Of a DNA stretch of 64,000 nucleotides, positions 24,893 through 35,060 are shown one piece after another. The stretch comes from Staphylococcus schleiferi. Its GTDB lineage: Bacteria; Bacillota; Bacilli; Staphylococcales; Staphylococcaceae. The DNA is taken from positions 1 to 64,000 of the forward strand of contig NZ_LR962863.1 in the NCBI RefSeq assembly GCF_900458895.1. Direction: 5' to 3'. A program made the translations under genes and the position numbers. Below the pieces are notes generated by a model that made no database searches, was not told the DNA's origin, and worked only from the letters and a program-made list of their open reading frames with translations. How positions within the stretch are numbered: position 1 is the stretch's first letter; the number at the start of each line of letters is the position of its first letter.

Positions 24893-25786
24893 TTAATGAA
24901 TATCACGTTTACGATGATTACCGCCACGAACTTCAGAAACATTACCTATAGATAAGAATGCGGTTTCATCAATGGCCATGACAATCTCTTTTAATTTTGC
25001 TTCTTCTAATCGTGTAATGACACAGAAGATGACACGCTTATCTTCTCCTGTATAAGCGCCTTCTCCTTTTAAATATGTGACGCCACGACCGAGACGTGAG
25101 TTAATAGCTTCTCCTATTTCTTTATAAGCATCACTAATAATCCATATTGATTTCGATTCATCAAAACCAAGTAAGACGGTGTCAATCATTTTAGAAGCGA
25201 TAAAATAAGCTACAACACTGAATAAAGCACTCTCCCACGTAAAAACAAATCCGGCAATACCAAATATGAAGAAATTAATAAACATCACGATTTCTCCAAC
25301 TGAAAATGGTATTTTCGAATGAACTAAAATCGATAAGATTTCTGTACCGTCGAGGGATCCCCCATACCTTAAGACAATACCGACACCGACACCTAAGACA
25401 GCCCCACCAAAAATTGTTACTAAAAATTTATCATGTATGACAGGATCAATTGGATGCAAAACGATAGTGACAATAGATAAAACAGAAATCGCATATAAAG
25501 TTGAAATCGCAAAAGTTTTCCCTATTTGTTTATAACCTAAAAAGAAGAAAGGTAAATTCAGTATAAAAATGAATATCCCTAACTTGAGCCCTAATAAATG
25601 AGAAAGGATAATTGAAATCCCTACAATGCCCCCATCAAGCAAATGATTTGGAACGAGAAAAAGTTCAAGTGCGACACCCATCAATACTGCACCCAATGTC
25701 ATAAAGAAAAACTTTTTAAAAAATTGAAGTTGCTTTTTTGGCTTTTCTTTCGTGTATGGAACGGCTGATTCTACTTGTTTTTCCAT
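24893..25786 (-). CDS. YitT family membrane protein (DUF2179 C-terminus)
   Basis: 297 residues. Five or so N-terminal helices (opening FFFMTLGAVLMGVALELFLVPNHLLDGGIVGISIIL) and a soluble C-terminal DUF2179-like domain (GRGVTYLKGEGAYTGEDKRVIFCVITR). Transport or signalling role unknown. Start ATG at 25786 with AAAGGGGGCAAC upstream; the frame stays open back through the tRNAs, which is chance. First gene of a three-gene minus-strand group, divergent from the tRNA pair. Confidence 0.88.
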   Translation of the reverse strand: MEKQVESAVPYTKEKPKKQLQFFKKFFFMTLGAVLMGVALELFLVPNHLLDGGIVGISIILSHLLGLKLGIFIFILNLPFFFLGYKQIGKTFAISTLYAISVLSIVTIVLHPIDPVIHDKFLVTIFGGAVLGVGVGIVLRYGGSLDGTEILSILVHSKIPFSVGEIVMFINFFIFGIAGFVFTWESALFSVVAYFIASKMIDTVLLGFDESKSIWIISDAYKEIGEAINSRLGRGVTYLKGEGAYTGEDKRVIFCVITRLEEAKLKEIVMAIDETAFLSIGNVSEVRGGNHRKRDIH

Positions 25787-25844
25787 ATGTTGCCCCCTTT
25801 TAAACATTATATGAAAAATTATACAAAAAAAATTCAAAAAAATC

Positions 25845-25873
25845 TTGTCAACTTGATTTCCTGATGCTATAAT
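25845..25873 (+). promoter_or_regulatory. Promoter of the tRNA-Glu/tRNA-Asp pair
   Basis: -35 TTGTCA at 25845-25850, exactly 17 bases of spacer, -10 TATAAT at 25868-25873, 19 bases before the tRNA. One of the best sigma-A promoters in the window. Confidence 0.85.
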
Positions 25874-25892
25874 CAATCTTGTGTTTAAGAAA

Positions 25893-25967
25893 GGCTCCTT
25901 GGTCAAGCGGTTAAGACACCGCCCTTTCACGGCGGTAACACGGGTTCGAGTCCCGTAGGAGTCACCA
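25893..25967 (+). tRNA. tRNA-Glu (TTC)
   Basis: Acceptor stem GGCTCCT / AGGAGTC, anticodon arm CCGCC-CTTTCAC-GGCGG with anticodon TTC at 25926-25928, T arm CGGGTTCGAGTCCCG, and encoded CCA end. Confidence 0.96.
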
Positions 25968-25975
25968 TGAAAAAT

Positions 25976-26049
25976 GGTCCCGTAGTGGAGCGGTTTAACA
26001 CGCCTGCCTGTCACGCAGGAGATCGCGGGTTCGAGTCCCGTCGGGACCG
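25976..26049 (+). tRNA. tRNA-Asp (GTC)
   Basis: Acceptor stem GGTCCCG / CGGGACC, anticodon arm CCTGC-CTGTCAC-GCAGG with anticodon GTC, T arm CGGGTTCGAGTCCCG. The CCA end is not encoded (CTA follows). Eight bases after tRNA-Glu, so both are made from one transcript. Confidence 0.95.
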
Positions 26050-26084
26050 CTAAATCAGGCTAAAACAGTGGTTTTAGCGCAAAC

Positions 26085-26130
26085 GAAAGTCATTGAAGTT
26101 CATGTAAGTGAACCGCAATGGCTTTTTTTC
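26085..26130 (+). terminator. Terminator after the tRNA pair
   Basis: Stem AAGTCATTG / CAATGGCTT with inner AGTTCA/TGAAC pairing, followed by a T7 run. Confidence 0.82.
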
Positions 26131-26214
26131 ATAAATATAAATGTGTATCAAAATTGAGATACTTTGTGGCTGTACACTTTATATGGTGGTTATGTGTCTA
26201 TAATAATTAAGTCG

Positions 26215-26350
26215 CAAACTTCCGATTGCTTCTTCGAGTCTCGCTTTCCCAGGCGCCTTACCTCAACTAATTTTGGCTTTTATTGTAGCTCATAAGAAGC
26301 CAAAATGGATTTTCGGTTTCGGCTCTATGCCTCGGGAGTCTCGACTCGGT
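26215..26350. repeat. GC-rich intergenic palindromic repeat
   Basis: Stands out from the AT-rich surroundings. Contains GAGTCTCGCTTTCCCAGGCG, an internal hairpin ATTTTGGCTTTT / AAGCCAAAAT, and GCCTCGGGAGTCTCG. A similar arrangement (CTCGCTTTCCGAGG ... CCTCAGGAGTCTCGC) occurs at 61490-61558 inside the MITE-like element. No coding potential; a dispersed staphylococcal intergenic repeat is likely. Confidence 0.65.
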
Positions 26351-26499
26351 ACGCAATCTATTTAAGCAATTTCACTATTGAAAAGTGGCATTGCTTTTTT
26401 CTTTGGTCTTTTATACAGTCTAAAAATGAAGAACCTACTTTGTTAAGGTGAGTGACGTGTTTTTTTCAATAAAAGTGTATAGAAATGAGGATGATCGCT

Positions 26500-26739
26500 G
26501 TGTTTAAAAAAGAAGTTCAACCCACTGAGAAGATATTATTTATTAGTGGTTTAGCTATTGTGCTTATCATTGGTATATTAGCATTATTGGATGTCGTGCA
26601 ATACAAAAATCATGTGATATTCTTATTGAATATCGTTGGCTTATTATTGATGACACTCTCTGTCGTGCGTATACAGAAAAAACTCGGTATCTTTTGTGGC
26701 ATCGTCATTGTTTTATTAATCTTAATTCATTTTATTTAA
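26500..26739 (+). CDS. Small membrane protein of unknown function
   Basis: About 79 residues from a GTG at 26500, which has GAGGATGAT at good distance; the upstream ATG at 26485 has no ribosome site. Three hydrophobic helices (FISGLAIVLIIGILALL, VIFLLNIVGLLLMTL, IFCGIVIVLLILIHF). No family recognised. Followed by its own terminator, so monocistronic. Confidence 0.6.
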   Translation: MFKKEVQPTEKILFISGLAIVLIIGILALLDVVQYKNHVIFLLNIVGLLLMTLSVVRIQKKLGIFCGIVIVLLILIHFI

Positions 26740-26758
26740 ATAGAAGTTATCCTACTCA

Positions 26759-26803
26759 GGCAGTGAAGCAGTCTTAAAAGAGGCTGAGGCACTGCTTTTT
26801 TGT
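26759..26803 (+). terminator. Terminator before walR
   Basis: GCAGTG / CACTGC stem with imperfect inner pairing and a T6 tail. Confidence 0.75.
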
Positions 26804-26962
26804 GCATTTAAATGCAGGTCATTGTCATCCGCATTCGTTTTATAGAAGCAAATAGTTAAATAGATAGAATTCACAAGACTTTAGTGATACATTATAAGGT
26901 ATAGGATTATGCCAGTTTGTAACGAATAATCATTGCAATTTTAAGAAATGGGGTCATGTTTT

Positions 26963-27664
26963 ATGGCAAGAAAAGTGGTCGTAGTCGATGATGAGAAGCC
27001 AATTGCAGATATATTAGAATTCAACCTCAAAAAAGAGGGATATGACGTTTTTGTTGCTTATGATGGTAACGATGCGGTGGATTTGATTTATGAAAAAGAG
27101 CCGGACATTGTTTTATTGGATATTATGTTACCAGGACAAGACGGTATGGAAGTGTGCCGTGAAGTTCGCAAAAAATTTGATATGCCCATCATCATGTTGA
27201 CTGCGAAAGATTCAGAAATCGACAAAGTGCTTGGCCTTGAATTGGGTGCAGACGATTATGTGACTAAACCATTTAGTACACGCGAATTGATTGCACGTGT
27301 AAAAGCCAATTTACGTCGCCATTATGCCCAACCGAGCCAAGAAAATCATATGCAAACAAATGAAATTACAATTAAAGATATTGTGATTTATCCAGATGCA
27401 TATTCTATTAAAAAACGCGGTGAGGACATTGATTTAACACACCGTGAATTTGAGCTTTTCCATTATTTATCTAAACATATGGGACAAGTCATGACACGTG
27501 AACATTTACTTCAAACGGTTTGGGGTTATGACTATTTTGGTGATGTGCGCACGGTTGACGTTACCATTCGTCGATTACGTGAAAAAATTGAAGATGATCC
27601 TTCTCATCCAGACTATATCGTGACACGTCGTGGAGTAGGATATTTCTTGCAACAACATGATTAG
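26963..27664 (+). CDS. walR: Response regulator WalR
   Basis: OmpR-type regulator of the essential cell-wall two-component system. 233 residues. Receiver domain with phospho-acceptor Asp in VLLDIMLPG (about 53) and Lys in VTKPF (about 101-103); winged-helix domain with TRRGVGYFL at the end. The ATG at 26963 follows ATGGGGTC; an in-frame ATG five codons earlier is less likely. First gene of walRKHIJ. Confidence 0.97.
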   Translation: MARKVVVVDDEKPIADILEFNLKKEGYDVFVAYDGNDAVDLIYEKEPDIVLLDIMLPGQDGMEVCREVRKKFDMPIIMLTAKDSEIDKVLGLELGADDYVTKPFSTRELIARVKANLRRHYAQPSQENHMQTNEITIKDIVIYPDAYSIKKRGEDIDLTHREFELFHYLSKHMGQVMTREHLLQTVWGYDYFGDVRTVDVTIRRLREKIEDDPSHPDYIVTRRGVGYFLQQHD

Positions 27665-27676
27665 AGGACGCGCAAT

Positions 27677-29509
27677 ATGAAGTGGTTAAAACAATTTCAA
27701 TCCCTTCACACGAAACTTGTTATTGTCTATGTCCTATTGATTATTATTGGTATGCAAATTATTGGGCTATATTTTACAAATAGTCTCGAAAAAGAAATGA
27801 CAGAGTCATTTAAAACGAATATATCTCAAAATGCAAAACAAATTGAGCTCGGTATTGAAAAAATATATGCGGATGATAATGAATCCGGAAATATTCAAAA
27901 AGATATTCAAAATTTATTAAACGAATATGCAAATCGCAATGAAATGATAGAAATTCGTTTCATTGATAAAGACCAAATTATTATTGCGACATCGAAACAG
28001 TCAAATCGTACAATTATTAACCAAAAAGCAAATGAGAGTTCGATTCAAAAGGCCTTATCATTAGGTCAAGAGAACTCCGATACCGTTTTAAAAGATTATG
28101 GTGAAGGTAAGCAACGGGTATGGATTAAAAATATGCCTGTAAGTACGAATGACGGTTTAATTGGTGATATTTATATTGAATCTAACATTAACCAAGTTTA
28201 TGACCAATTAAATGATATCAACCAAATTTTCATTGTAGGTACAGGGATTTCTTTAATTATTACAGTCATTTTAGGTTTCTTTATTGCGCGTACGATTACT
28301 AAACCTATTACAGATATGCGTAATCAAACGGTCGAAATGTCAAAAGGGAACTATACGCAGCGTGTGAAAATCTATGGTAATGACGAAATTGGTGAACTTG
28401 CACTTGCTTTTAACAACTTATCGAAACGTGTGCAAGAGGCACAAGCGAATACAGAGAGTGAGAAACGACGCTTAGATTCTGTTATCACACACATGAGTGA
28501 TGGTGTCATCGCCACAGATAGACGTGGGCGTGTGCGTATCATTAATGACATGGCACTTAAAATGTTAGGTAAGTCTAAAGAGGAAGTCTCAGGACACTTT
28601 ATTTTTGATGTCATTGATTTAAGTGAAGAATTTACGCTCGAAGAATTAAATGAAAACAATGATAGTTTCTTATTAGATATTAATGAAGAAGAAGGTATCA
28701 TTGTTCGCGTTAATTTTAGTACTATTGTTCAAGCAACTGGCTTTGTGACAGGTTATATCGCTGTGTTACATGACGTTACAGAACAACAACAAATTGAGCG
28801 TGAACGACGCGAATTTGTGGCCAATGTATCGCACGAGTTACGTACACCGTTGACTTCAATGAATAGTTACATCGAGGCCCTAGAAGAAGGCGCATGGCGA
28901 GATGAATCGATTGCACCTCAATTTTTATCAGTCACACGTGAAGAAACGGAGCGGATGATTCGATTAGTCAACGATTTACTCCATCTTTCTAAAATGGATA
29001 ACGAAACAGAACCTATTACGAAAGAGATTGTCGATTTTAATATGTTTATCAATAAAATTATTAATCGACATGAAATGGCTGCGAAAGATACGACTTTTGT
29101 CCGTGATATTCCTAGAGAAACCATTTTTACGGAAATTGATCCAGATAAGATGACACAAGTGTTTGATAACGTGATTACGAATGCGATGAAGTATTCTCGC
29201 GGTGAAAAACGCGTAGAGTTCCACGTGAAACAAAACACAGTGCATAACCGTTTAACAATTCGGATCAAAGACAATGGTATCGGGATTCCAATTAATAAAG
29301 TCGATAAAATCTTTGATCGTTTCTTCCGCGTAGATAAAGCAAGGACACGAAAAATGGGGGGTACAGGTCTCGGATTAGCGATTTCTAAAGAGATTGTCGA
29401 AGCGCATCAAGGTCGTATATGGGCCAATAGTGTTGAAGGACAAGGTACATCGATTTTTATCACACTTCCATGTGAAACAATAGAAGATGGTGATTGGGAT
29501 GCGAACTAG
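27677..29509 (+). CDS. walK: Sensor histidine kinase WalK
   Basis: Membrane sensor of cell-wall state that phosphorylates WalR. 610 residues. Order: helix (about 14-32), extracellular Cache-like domain, second helix (about 184-203), HAMP, PAS, HisKA with [12 protein letters not shown] (His386), and HATPase with N-box NAMKYS, DNGIGIP and [10 protein letters not shown]. 12 bases after walR; walH starts inside its 3' end. Confidence 0.97.
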   Translation: MKWLKQFQSLHTKLVIVYVLLIIIGMQIIGLYFTNSLEKEMTESFKTNISQNAKQIELGIEKIYADDNESGNIQKDIQNLLNEYANRNEMIEIRFIDKDQIIIATSKQSNRTIINQKANESSIQKALSLGQENSDTVLKDYGEGKQRVWIKNMPVSTNDGLIGDIYIESNINQVYDQLNDINQIFIVGTGISLIITVILGFFIARTITKPITDMRNQTVEMSKGNYTQRVKIYGNDEIGELALAFNNLSKRVQEAQANTESEKRRLDSVITHMSDGVIATDRRGRVRIINDMALKMLGKSKEEVSGHFIFDVIDLSEEFTLEELNENNDSFLLDINEEEGIIVRVNFSTIVQATGFVTGYIAVLHDVTEQQQIERERREFVANVSHELRTPLTSMNSYIEALEEGAWRDESIAPQFLSVTREETERMIRLVNDLLHLSKMDNETEPITKEIVDFNMFINKIINRHEMAAKDTTFVRDIPRETIFTEIDPDKMTQVFDNVITNAMKYSRGEKRVEFHVKQNTVHNRLTIRIKDNGIGIPINKVDKIFDRFFRVDKARTRKMGGTGLGLAISKEIVEAHQGRIWANSVEGQGTSIFITLPCETIEDGDWDAN

Positions 29510-30836
29510 AGAACTGATTAAATCTATCATATTAGTGTCACTCGTTCTTTCCAGTGTAGTGCTTACAGTTATGATTTGGAATTTTTCGCCAGATTTAACG
29601 AACATTGACAACCCGCAAACAAAAGATACACCGAAAGCGATTGGTACGCGATATGACAAGCAGTTTAATCAGGTCATCACGCCTTTACAGCTCGTACATG
29701 TGGATCATGATCATTTGAAAGGAATGCCTGCAAATAAAGAAGTTAATGAGATGATGTCTCTATTTCAAAAACATCGCATTATTGAAGTTGAAGATATCCA
29801 AAATGATCAAGTCGTGTTATTGAAAGATTTGAGCCATCATTTTGTCGTGTTAGACTTCCCGACAGACATACCGCTATCCATGTATCTCAACGAAGTCATT
29901 GAGATGCCAGCAAAAGTACCGGCGAATTTTAAATTTAATCGTTTGATATTGGATATTGATGATCATCAGCATGTCGTTTTATATGCGATGCAACCGAACC
30001 ATCAGCGTGCTATTAAATTAGAAACGAATCTCGATACGAAATTGATTCAACAGAGAATAGATCATATGCATGATGAATTAGAACCTTATTCGGATATCGT
30101 AACAAATCGAAGTACAGTCAATAAAGCAACGTATTTATACGCTTTAAAAGCACCGAAAGATTTGAAATCTTATCGCACGATTTTTAATCATATTAATGTA
30201 GAAGATTTGAACTCGATTCTCTTTGATGACACGCCGATTGTACGTACTACGAATAGTGGTAACACAACGTACAATAACAATACAGGGGTTGTGAATTACA
30301 ATGCGGAGAAAGAAACGTATGACTATACGAACCTGTCCGAAGATGAGCATAGTACACGCGATATGAATATTAGCTTACCACGTGCATTTGACTTTATTAA
30401 TAAGCATGGGGGCTTTACAGATGATTTCCGCTTGTTTAGTGCGAATAGCAAGCAAGGGGAAATTATTTATCAAATGTTTCTCAACGGACGACCGATATTT
30501 TATCCAAACCAATTGAATGAAATTCGTGTACTTTGGGGTGAGCGTGGATTATACGAATATAGTCGAGGTCTCTTAAAAACAAATGTGACTATTGATAATG
30601 GTGATGAACCGAAATCGATGCCAGATGCGGAAGATGTACGTTCTACATTAGCAAGTAAAGGCAACATTGATTTGACGAAAGTGGAACAAATGGTGGTTGG
30701 CTATAAAATGAGTGCCATTCGTGGACCTCAAGATCGAATTGAAATTCAAGAAGGCAGCCAGTTTACGCCAACGTGGTATATTAAATACAATCATAAATGG
30801 TACGAATACAAAGATGGGGAGTTGGTGGAAACATGA
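29499..30836 (+). CDS. walH: WalK-modulating protein WalH (YycH)
   Basis: Membrane-anchored extracellular protein that, with WalI, tunes WalK activity. 445 residues from the ATG at 29499, preceded by GATGGTGATTGGG; an ATG at 29487 is an alternative. One N-terminal helix (about 8-27), the rest hydrophilic. The C-terminal [15 protein letters not shown] pattern is typical of YycH. Overlaps walK's end and overlaps walI by 4 bases. Confidence 0.93.
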   Translation: MRTRELIKSIILVSLVLSSVVLTVMIWNFSPDLTNIDNPQTKDTPKAIGTRYDKQFNQVITPLQLVHVDHDHLKGMPANKEVNEMMSLFQKHRIIEVEDIQNDQVVLLKDLSHHFVVLDFPTDIPLSMYLNEVIEMPAKVPANFKFNRLILDIDDHQHVVLYAMQPNHQRAIKLETNLDTKLIQQRIDHMHDELEPYSDIVTNRSTVNKATYLYALKAPKDLKSYRTIFNHINVEDLNSILFDDTPIVRTTNSGNTTYNNNTGVVNYNAEKETYDYTNLSEDEHSTRDMNISLPRAFDFINKHGGFTDDFRLFSANSKQGEIIYQMFLNGRPIFYPNQLNEIRVLWGERGLYEYSRGLLKTNVTIDNGDEPKSMPDAEDVRSTLASKGNIDLTKVEQMVVGYKMSAIRGPQDRIEIQEGSQFTPTWYIKYNHKWYEYKDGELVET

Positions 30837-31612
30837 ACTGGAAACGCACTAAAACGTTGTTCATACTTGTCTTTCTCCTCGTCAATGTGTGTTTAATTTT
30901 TGTTTATCAAGATAAAGTGAATAAATCTAAAATTAGCGATGCCGAACATGATAATGCGGTCAACTTTGAACGCGAAAATATTAAACTGCCAAAAAGTATG
31001 CCTGATGTGAGTCATGTCAAAATGCAGTTGGTTACAGCACGTTCTAAAGACTTCAAAGAAGAAGCAGAAGATAACAGCAAAGCTAAGGTCAGTAATCACG
31101 GCCATACCTTATCTAAAGAAATGGACGAACGTGTAGACGTCAAAGTTGATCCGATTTCTCATTTAAAACCTTATATAGATGATAAAATCTATAAAGGAAA
31201 TGAGTACCAGTACCATGAAACCAGTGACGGTCAAATTAAATACGAACAAACGTATAGAGGCTTTCCGATTATGAATAATAATCGCGCAGAGTTGACTTTT
31301 GAGGTGAAAGGTGACAGTACAAAATCATATGAACAGTCCACTATGGAAGACATCCTTCCGTCTAAGGGGACCAATAATGAGCCTAAAAAAGTCATACGTG
31401 CAAGAGAAGCATTGGAAGCACTTTACTATAATCAGTATTTAAAACATGGTGAAGAAGTCGAAAGTATCCGTCTCGGCTATTACACTGTTGTAAAAGAAAC
31501 GAATATTCAAGTTTTACAGGCCAACTGGGAAATTAAAGTTAAAGATAAAAACGGGGTGCATACATATTATGTAGAAGCTGTATCCTCGAATCCACAAATT
31601 ATAGAACAATAG
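30833..31612 (+). CDS. walI: WalK-modulating protein WalI (YycI)
   Basis: Partner of WalH. 259 residues: one N-terminal helix ([22 protein letters not shown]) and an extracellular YycI domain with [19 protein letters not shown] near the end. ATG overlaps the walH stop (ATGA). Confidence 0.93.
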   Translation: MNWKRTKTLFILVFLLVNVCLIFVYQDKVNKSKISDAEHDNAVNFERENIKLPKSMPDVSHVKMQLVTARSKDFKEEAEDNSKAKVSNHGHTLSKEMDERVDVKVDPISHLKPYIDDKIYKGNEYQYHETSDGQIKYEQTYRGFPIMNNNRAELTFEVKGDSTKSYEQSTMEDILPSKGTNNEPKKVIRAREALEALYYNQYLKHGEEVESIRLGYYTVVKETNIQVLQANWEIKVKDKNGVHTYYVEAVSSNPQIIEQ

Positions 31613-31625
31613 AAAGGGTGGTCAC

Positions 31626-32417
31626 TTGATACGAATGAGTGTACTCGCAAGCGGTAGTACCGGCAATGCGACATATGTAGAAAGTGAACAAGGCAGCTTG
31701 TTGGTCGATGTCGGACTAACAGGGAAAAAGATGGAAGCACTTTTCGATCAAATCGACCGAAAAATTTCAGATTTAAGCGGCATTCTCGTGACACACGAGC
31801 ATAGCGACCATATTAAGGGGCTCGGTGTCATTGCACGTAAGTTTGGTGTTCCAATTTATGCGAATGAAAAAACATGGACACGTATTGATAAAAAAGATTC
31901 TAAAATTCCGCTAGACCAAAAGTTTGTATTTAATCCATATGAAACGAAGTCTATTGCAGGTTTTGATATAGAATCATTCAACGTTTCACACGATGCGATT
32001 GATCCACAGTTTTATATCTTCCATAATAATTATAAGAAGTTAACGATGATTACGGATACAGGTTATGTCTCTGATCGCATGAAAGGTATGATTCGTGGTA
32101 GTGATGCCTTTATATTTGAAAGTAATCACGACGTCGATATGTTAAGAATGTGTCGTTATCCGTGGAAGACGAAACAACGAATCTTAAGCGATATGGGCCA
32201 TGTGTCAAATGAAGACGCAGCTCACGCAATGAAAGATGTCATCACAGGTCAAACGAAGCGGATTTATTTATCGCATTTATCACAGGATAACAATATGAAA
32301 GATTTGGCACGAATGAGTGTCGGACAAATCTTGCAAGAACATGATATTGATACTCACAATGAAGTGAAGTTATGTGATACGGATAAAGCGATACCCACAC
32401 CGATATATACATTATAA
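31626..32417 (+). CDS. walJ: Metallo-beta-lactamase-fold hydrolase WalJ (YycJ)
   Basis: 263 residues, last gene of the wal operon. Metal-binding [11 protein letters not shown] near 57-67 and further His/Asp motifs ([21 protein letters not shown]). The family is thought to act in DNA or RNA processing; substrate unknown. The TTG at 31626 has AAAGGGTGG at ideal distance and adds the conserved [10 protein letters not shown] start. Confidence 0.93.
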   Translation: MIRMSVLASGSTGNATYVESEQGSLLVDVGLTGKKMEALFDQIDRKISDLSGILVTHEHSDHIKGLGVIARKFGVPIYANEKTWTRIDKKDSKIPLDQKFVFNPYETKSIAGFDIESFNVSHDAIDPQFYIFHNNYKKLTMITDTGYVSDRMKGMIRGSDAFIFESNHDVDMLRMCRYPWKTKQRILSDMGHVSNEDAAHAMKDVITGQTKRIYLSHLSQDNNMKDLARMSVGQILQEHDIDTHNEVKLCDTDKAIPTPIYTL

Positions 32418-32438
32418 TGAAATAATTGATAGATAGAA

Positions 32439-32483
32439 GCACATGAATTTCAAGTAAAAGTCTTGAGGTTCATGTGTTTTTTT
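32439..32483 (+). terminator. Terminator of the wal operon
   Basis: Stem CACATGAA / TTCATGTG with inner TTTCAAG/CTTGAGG pairing and T8 tail. Confidence 0.87.
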
Positions 32484-32699
32484 ATGTTGTTTACAGATTG
32501 AAAATTTTAAGCTTCAATATTTGAAAAAATTTTCCTTCCTAAAATGATAGGGAAGCATCTATTTGAGGCTAGTAAATTTTGATGAAAATTTAAAATGTTA
32601 TCTTTATACAAAGTGTTTTAAAGGGTAAAGATCATATAAAGCTATGAAATGAGGGATGAAATAATAGGAACACGAAAGAGTGTCTGCGGAAGTGAATAA

Positions 32700-32940
32700 A
32701 AGTTCAAAATGTGGCGCACTTATCCCCAAATGTGTGCACAAAGTATATGACTTACACACAATTCACATGTTAATAACGTAGTTACTAACAAAGTTATCCA
32801 CATATCAACAGGTTTATACACAATGGAAGGATGCAATTTCTAAAATACTGTGTACAAACTTTATGCAAAAAACGTTATAATGGGTATAAACATGTGAATA
32901 ACTGAATAACTTGTGGATAACTTTACGTTTATACACAATG
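32700..32940. promoter_or_regulatory. DnaA-box cluster upstream of rlmH
   Basis: Perfect DnaA boxes TTATCCACA (32794-32802) and TGTGGATAA (32912-32920), and one-mismatch words TTATCCCCA (32720-32728), TTATACACA (32814-32822 and 32929-32937) and TGTGAATAA (32893-32901), all within about 220 bases. The last box abuts the rlmH ribosome site. The remainder of the 530-base spacer (32484-32699) shows nothing clear. Confidence 0.7.
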
Positions 32941-32949
32941 GAGGTCAAA

Positions 32950-33429
32950 ATGAAAATTACTGTTGTCGCAGTTGGAAAACTGAAAGAGAAATATTGGAAG
33001 CAAGCCCTTGCAGAGTACAGCAAAAGACTAGGGGCATACACAAAATTAGAAATAATTGAAGTTCCAGATGAAAAAGCACCTGAAACGATGAGTGATAAAG
33101 AAGTGGAACAAGTGAAACAAAAAGAAGGCCAACGTATTTTAAGCAAAATCAAACCACAATCTACAGTCATCACATTGGAAATCGAAGGTAAGATGGTTAG
33201 CTCTGAAGCCTTATCCACAACATTAAATCAACGTATGACGCAAGGCGCGAGTGACTTTACCTTTGTGATAGGGGGATCTAATGGCTTACATCAAGACGTT
33301 TTAAACCGAAGCAACTACGCATTGTCATTCAGTAAAATGACATTTCCTCATCAAATGATGCGCGTCATCTTGTTAGAGCAAGTATATCGAGCATTTAAAA
33401 TAATGAGGGGAGAAGCATATCATAAGTGA
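32950..33429 (+). CDS. rlmH: 23S rRNA (pseudouridine1915-N3)-methyltransferase RlmH (OrfX)
   Basis: SPOUT methyltransferase modifying 23S rRNA helix 69. 159 residues, the usual length, ending [11 protein letters not shown]. Start ATG at 32950 with ATGGAGG before it. SAM-binding knot motifs seen: [45 protein letters not shown]. Its 3' end is the attachment site used by SCC elements. Confidence 0.97.
   Translation: MKITVVAVGKLKEKYWKQALAEYSKRLGAYTKLEIIEVPDEKAPETMSDKEVEQVKQKEGQRILSKIKPQSTVITLEIEGKMVSSEALSTTLNQRMTQGASDFTFVIGGSNGLHQDVLNRSNYALSFSKMTFPHQMMRVILLEQVYRAFKIMRGEAYHK
33412..33429 (+). other. attB: SCC-type attachment site at the 3' end of rlmH
   Basis: GAAGCATATCATAAGTGA matches the SCC integration site of staphylococci (one base different from the common S. 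aureus form). I found no second copy to the right in this window, so no bounded SCC element can be shown. Confidence 0.75.
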
Positions 33430-33487
33430 TTAAGAATTTATCAAAATGAAATAATTCAAGTTTAATTTGTTATATGGGGGGAGAAAT

Positions 33488-34957
33488 ATGACAGAATATA
33501 AAACAAAACAGCAGGTTCATAATAGAGCTAGAGAAGCAGTTGGTAAAACATTAATGGAACTAAATGGAGGTGTATCGGTTACAAAGACTAAAAGTTCAGC
33601 TGGGGATGCTTTTGAAAAGTGGTTTGGTAAACAGAAAGACAGTGATAGTAAACCTGATATGGAAGAAGCAGGTGTAGAATTAAAAGCAACACCTATTAAA
33701 AGATTAAAAAGTGGGCAGTATAGTTCTAAAGAAAGATTGGTCTTAAACATAATAAATTATGAGAAAGTAGCAGAAGAAACCTTTGAAAAAAGTAGTTTCT
33801 TGAATAAAAATGGTACGATTGAATTAGCATTTTACGAATATAATAAACAGGTCGATCGTAACGAGTGGCTAATTAAAGAGGCAGTCTTATATGAGATGAA
33901 GCATAATCCTATTGATTATGAAATTATTAAAAAAGATTGGGAAATCATTCATCAATATATTCGAAATGGAAAAGCACATGAACTTAGTGAAGGTTTAACA
34001 AATTATTTATCTCCATGTACTAAAGGTGCAAGTTCCAAATCTGTTAGAAACCAACCCTATTCAGATATTAAAGCAAAACAGAGAGCTTTCTCATTTAAAT
34101 CAGGTTATATGACATCACTGTTAAGAAAATATGTATTAGGTGACGAAGTTATTGACTCTATCATAAAAGATAAATTTGAAATTGAAGAAAAATCAATAGA
34201 AGATATTGTTAGAGAGAGATTTAATCCATACATAAGTTGGACAATCGACGAATTATGCGAGCACTTTAACATTAAGAAAAGTGCTTATAATTTAAATTAT
34301 AGAATTGCTTCTACAATTTTAAATTTAAAAGGTAAAAGCACAAGAAGTAATCCATTCCCTCAAGTTGAAGAGTTTGAAAAATCATCAATTGTAGTAAAAA
34401 CAGTTAAATTTAATGAAAAAAATCAAAATAAAGAAAGCATGTCTTTTGGTGCATTTAAATTTGAAGAGCTATCAAAAGAACAGTGGATTGATGAAGATGG
34501 TTTTCCAAGTGCTCAATGGCATAATTTCTTACTAGAAACAAGATTCTTATTTTTTGTTATAAAAAATGAAAAAGGAAAAGATGTATTTAAAGGCATAAAA
34601 TTCTTTAGCATGCCAGAAGAAGATATCGAAGGTCCTGTTCAAAAAGTATGGAAAGATACAGTTAAGAAAATTAATGAAGGTGTTGTTTTAGAAGCAGTAC
34701 CAGATAAAAGTACAAAAGATGGATGGAAGATTACAAATAATTTTATTAAAAAATCTGATAACTTAATATGTCATGTTCGACCTCATGAACAAAAAAGAGA
34801 TTATAGTGAAAATGGTTCATATGCAGATAAATTACCTCATCCAGCTCATTGGATTAATAAACCTGATAGGAAAGAATATTCAAACGAATGGATGACTAAA
34901 CAATGTTTTTGGATTAATAATGATTACATAAAAAAGCAAGTTGAGGAATTACTTTAG
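33488..34957 (+). CDS. Type II restriction endonuclease, Sau3AI-like (GATC)
   Basis: 489 residues, the length of Sau3AI, and recognisably similar along the whole protein. Sau3AI cuts before the G of GATC and has two MutH-like halves, the N-terminal one catalytic. The active-site motif is seen at Asp57, Glu64 and Lys66 (PDMEEAGVELK). Ribosome site GGGGGGAG and ATG at 33488; the upstream TTG start is not needed. Only 58 bases separate it from rlmH. The frame is intact. GATC specificity is inferred from similarity. Confidence 0.9.
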   Translation: MTEYKTKQQVHNRAREAVGKTLMELNGGVSVTKTKSSAGDAFEKWFGKQKDSDSKPDMEEAGVELKATPIKRLKSGQYSSKERLVLNIINYEKVAEETFEKSSFLNKNGTIELAFYEYNKQVDRNEWLIKEAVLYEMKHNPIDYEIIKKDWEIIHQYIRNGKAHELSEGLTNYLSPCTKGASSKSVRNQPYSDIKAKQRAFSFKSGYMTSLLRKYVLGDEVIDSIIKDKFEIEEKSIEDIVRERFNPYISWTIDELCEHFNIKKSAYNLNYRIASTILNLKGKSTRSNPFPQVEEFEKSSIVVKTVKFNEKNQNKESMSFGAFKFEELSKEQWIDEDGFPSAQWHNFLLETRFLFFVIKNEKGKDVFKGIKFFSMPEEDIEGPVQKVWKDTVKKINEGVVLEAVPDKSTKDGWKITNNFIKKSDNLICHVRPHEQKRDYSENGSYADKLPHPAHWINKPDRKEYSNEWMTKQCFWINNDYIKKQVEELL

Positions 34958-35002
34958 CAAGTTTATGTTATAATTTTATATGTTTTATTATTCTAATAGG
35001 TA

Positions 35003-35030
35003 GAACGATCGTTCGCTTTTGTGTTATAAT
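35003..35030 (+). promoter_or_regulatory. Promoter of the methylase gene with a GATC-centred palindrome
   Basis: Perfect 12-bp palindrome GAACGATCGTTC at 35003-35014 with GATC in the centre, followed by a -10 TATAAT at 35025-35030. The palindrome covers the -35 region. A regulator site or methylation-sensitive control of the methylase is possible. Confidence 0.5.
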
Positions 35031-35060
35031 AATTAGCAAGTAATTTTAGGAGGTCGCCTA

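Noticed and set aside
32811..32940. Tandem duplication of the rlmH upstream region
   Set aside because: GTTTATACACAATGGA occurs twice 115 bases apart, but the sequence between the copies does not repeat, so shared DnaA-like words explain it better.
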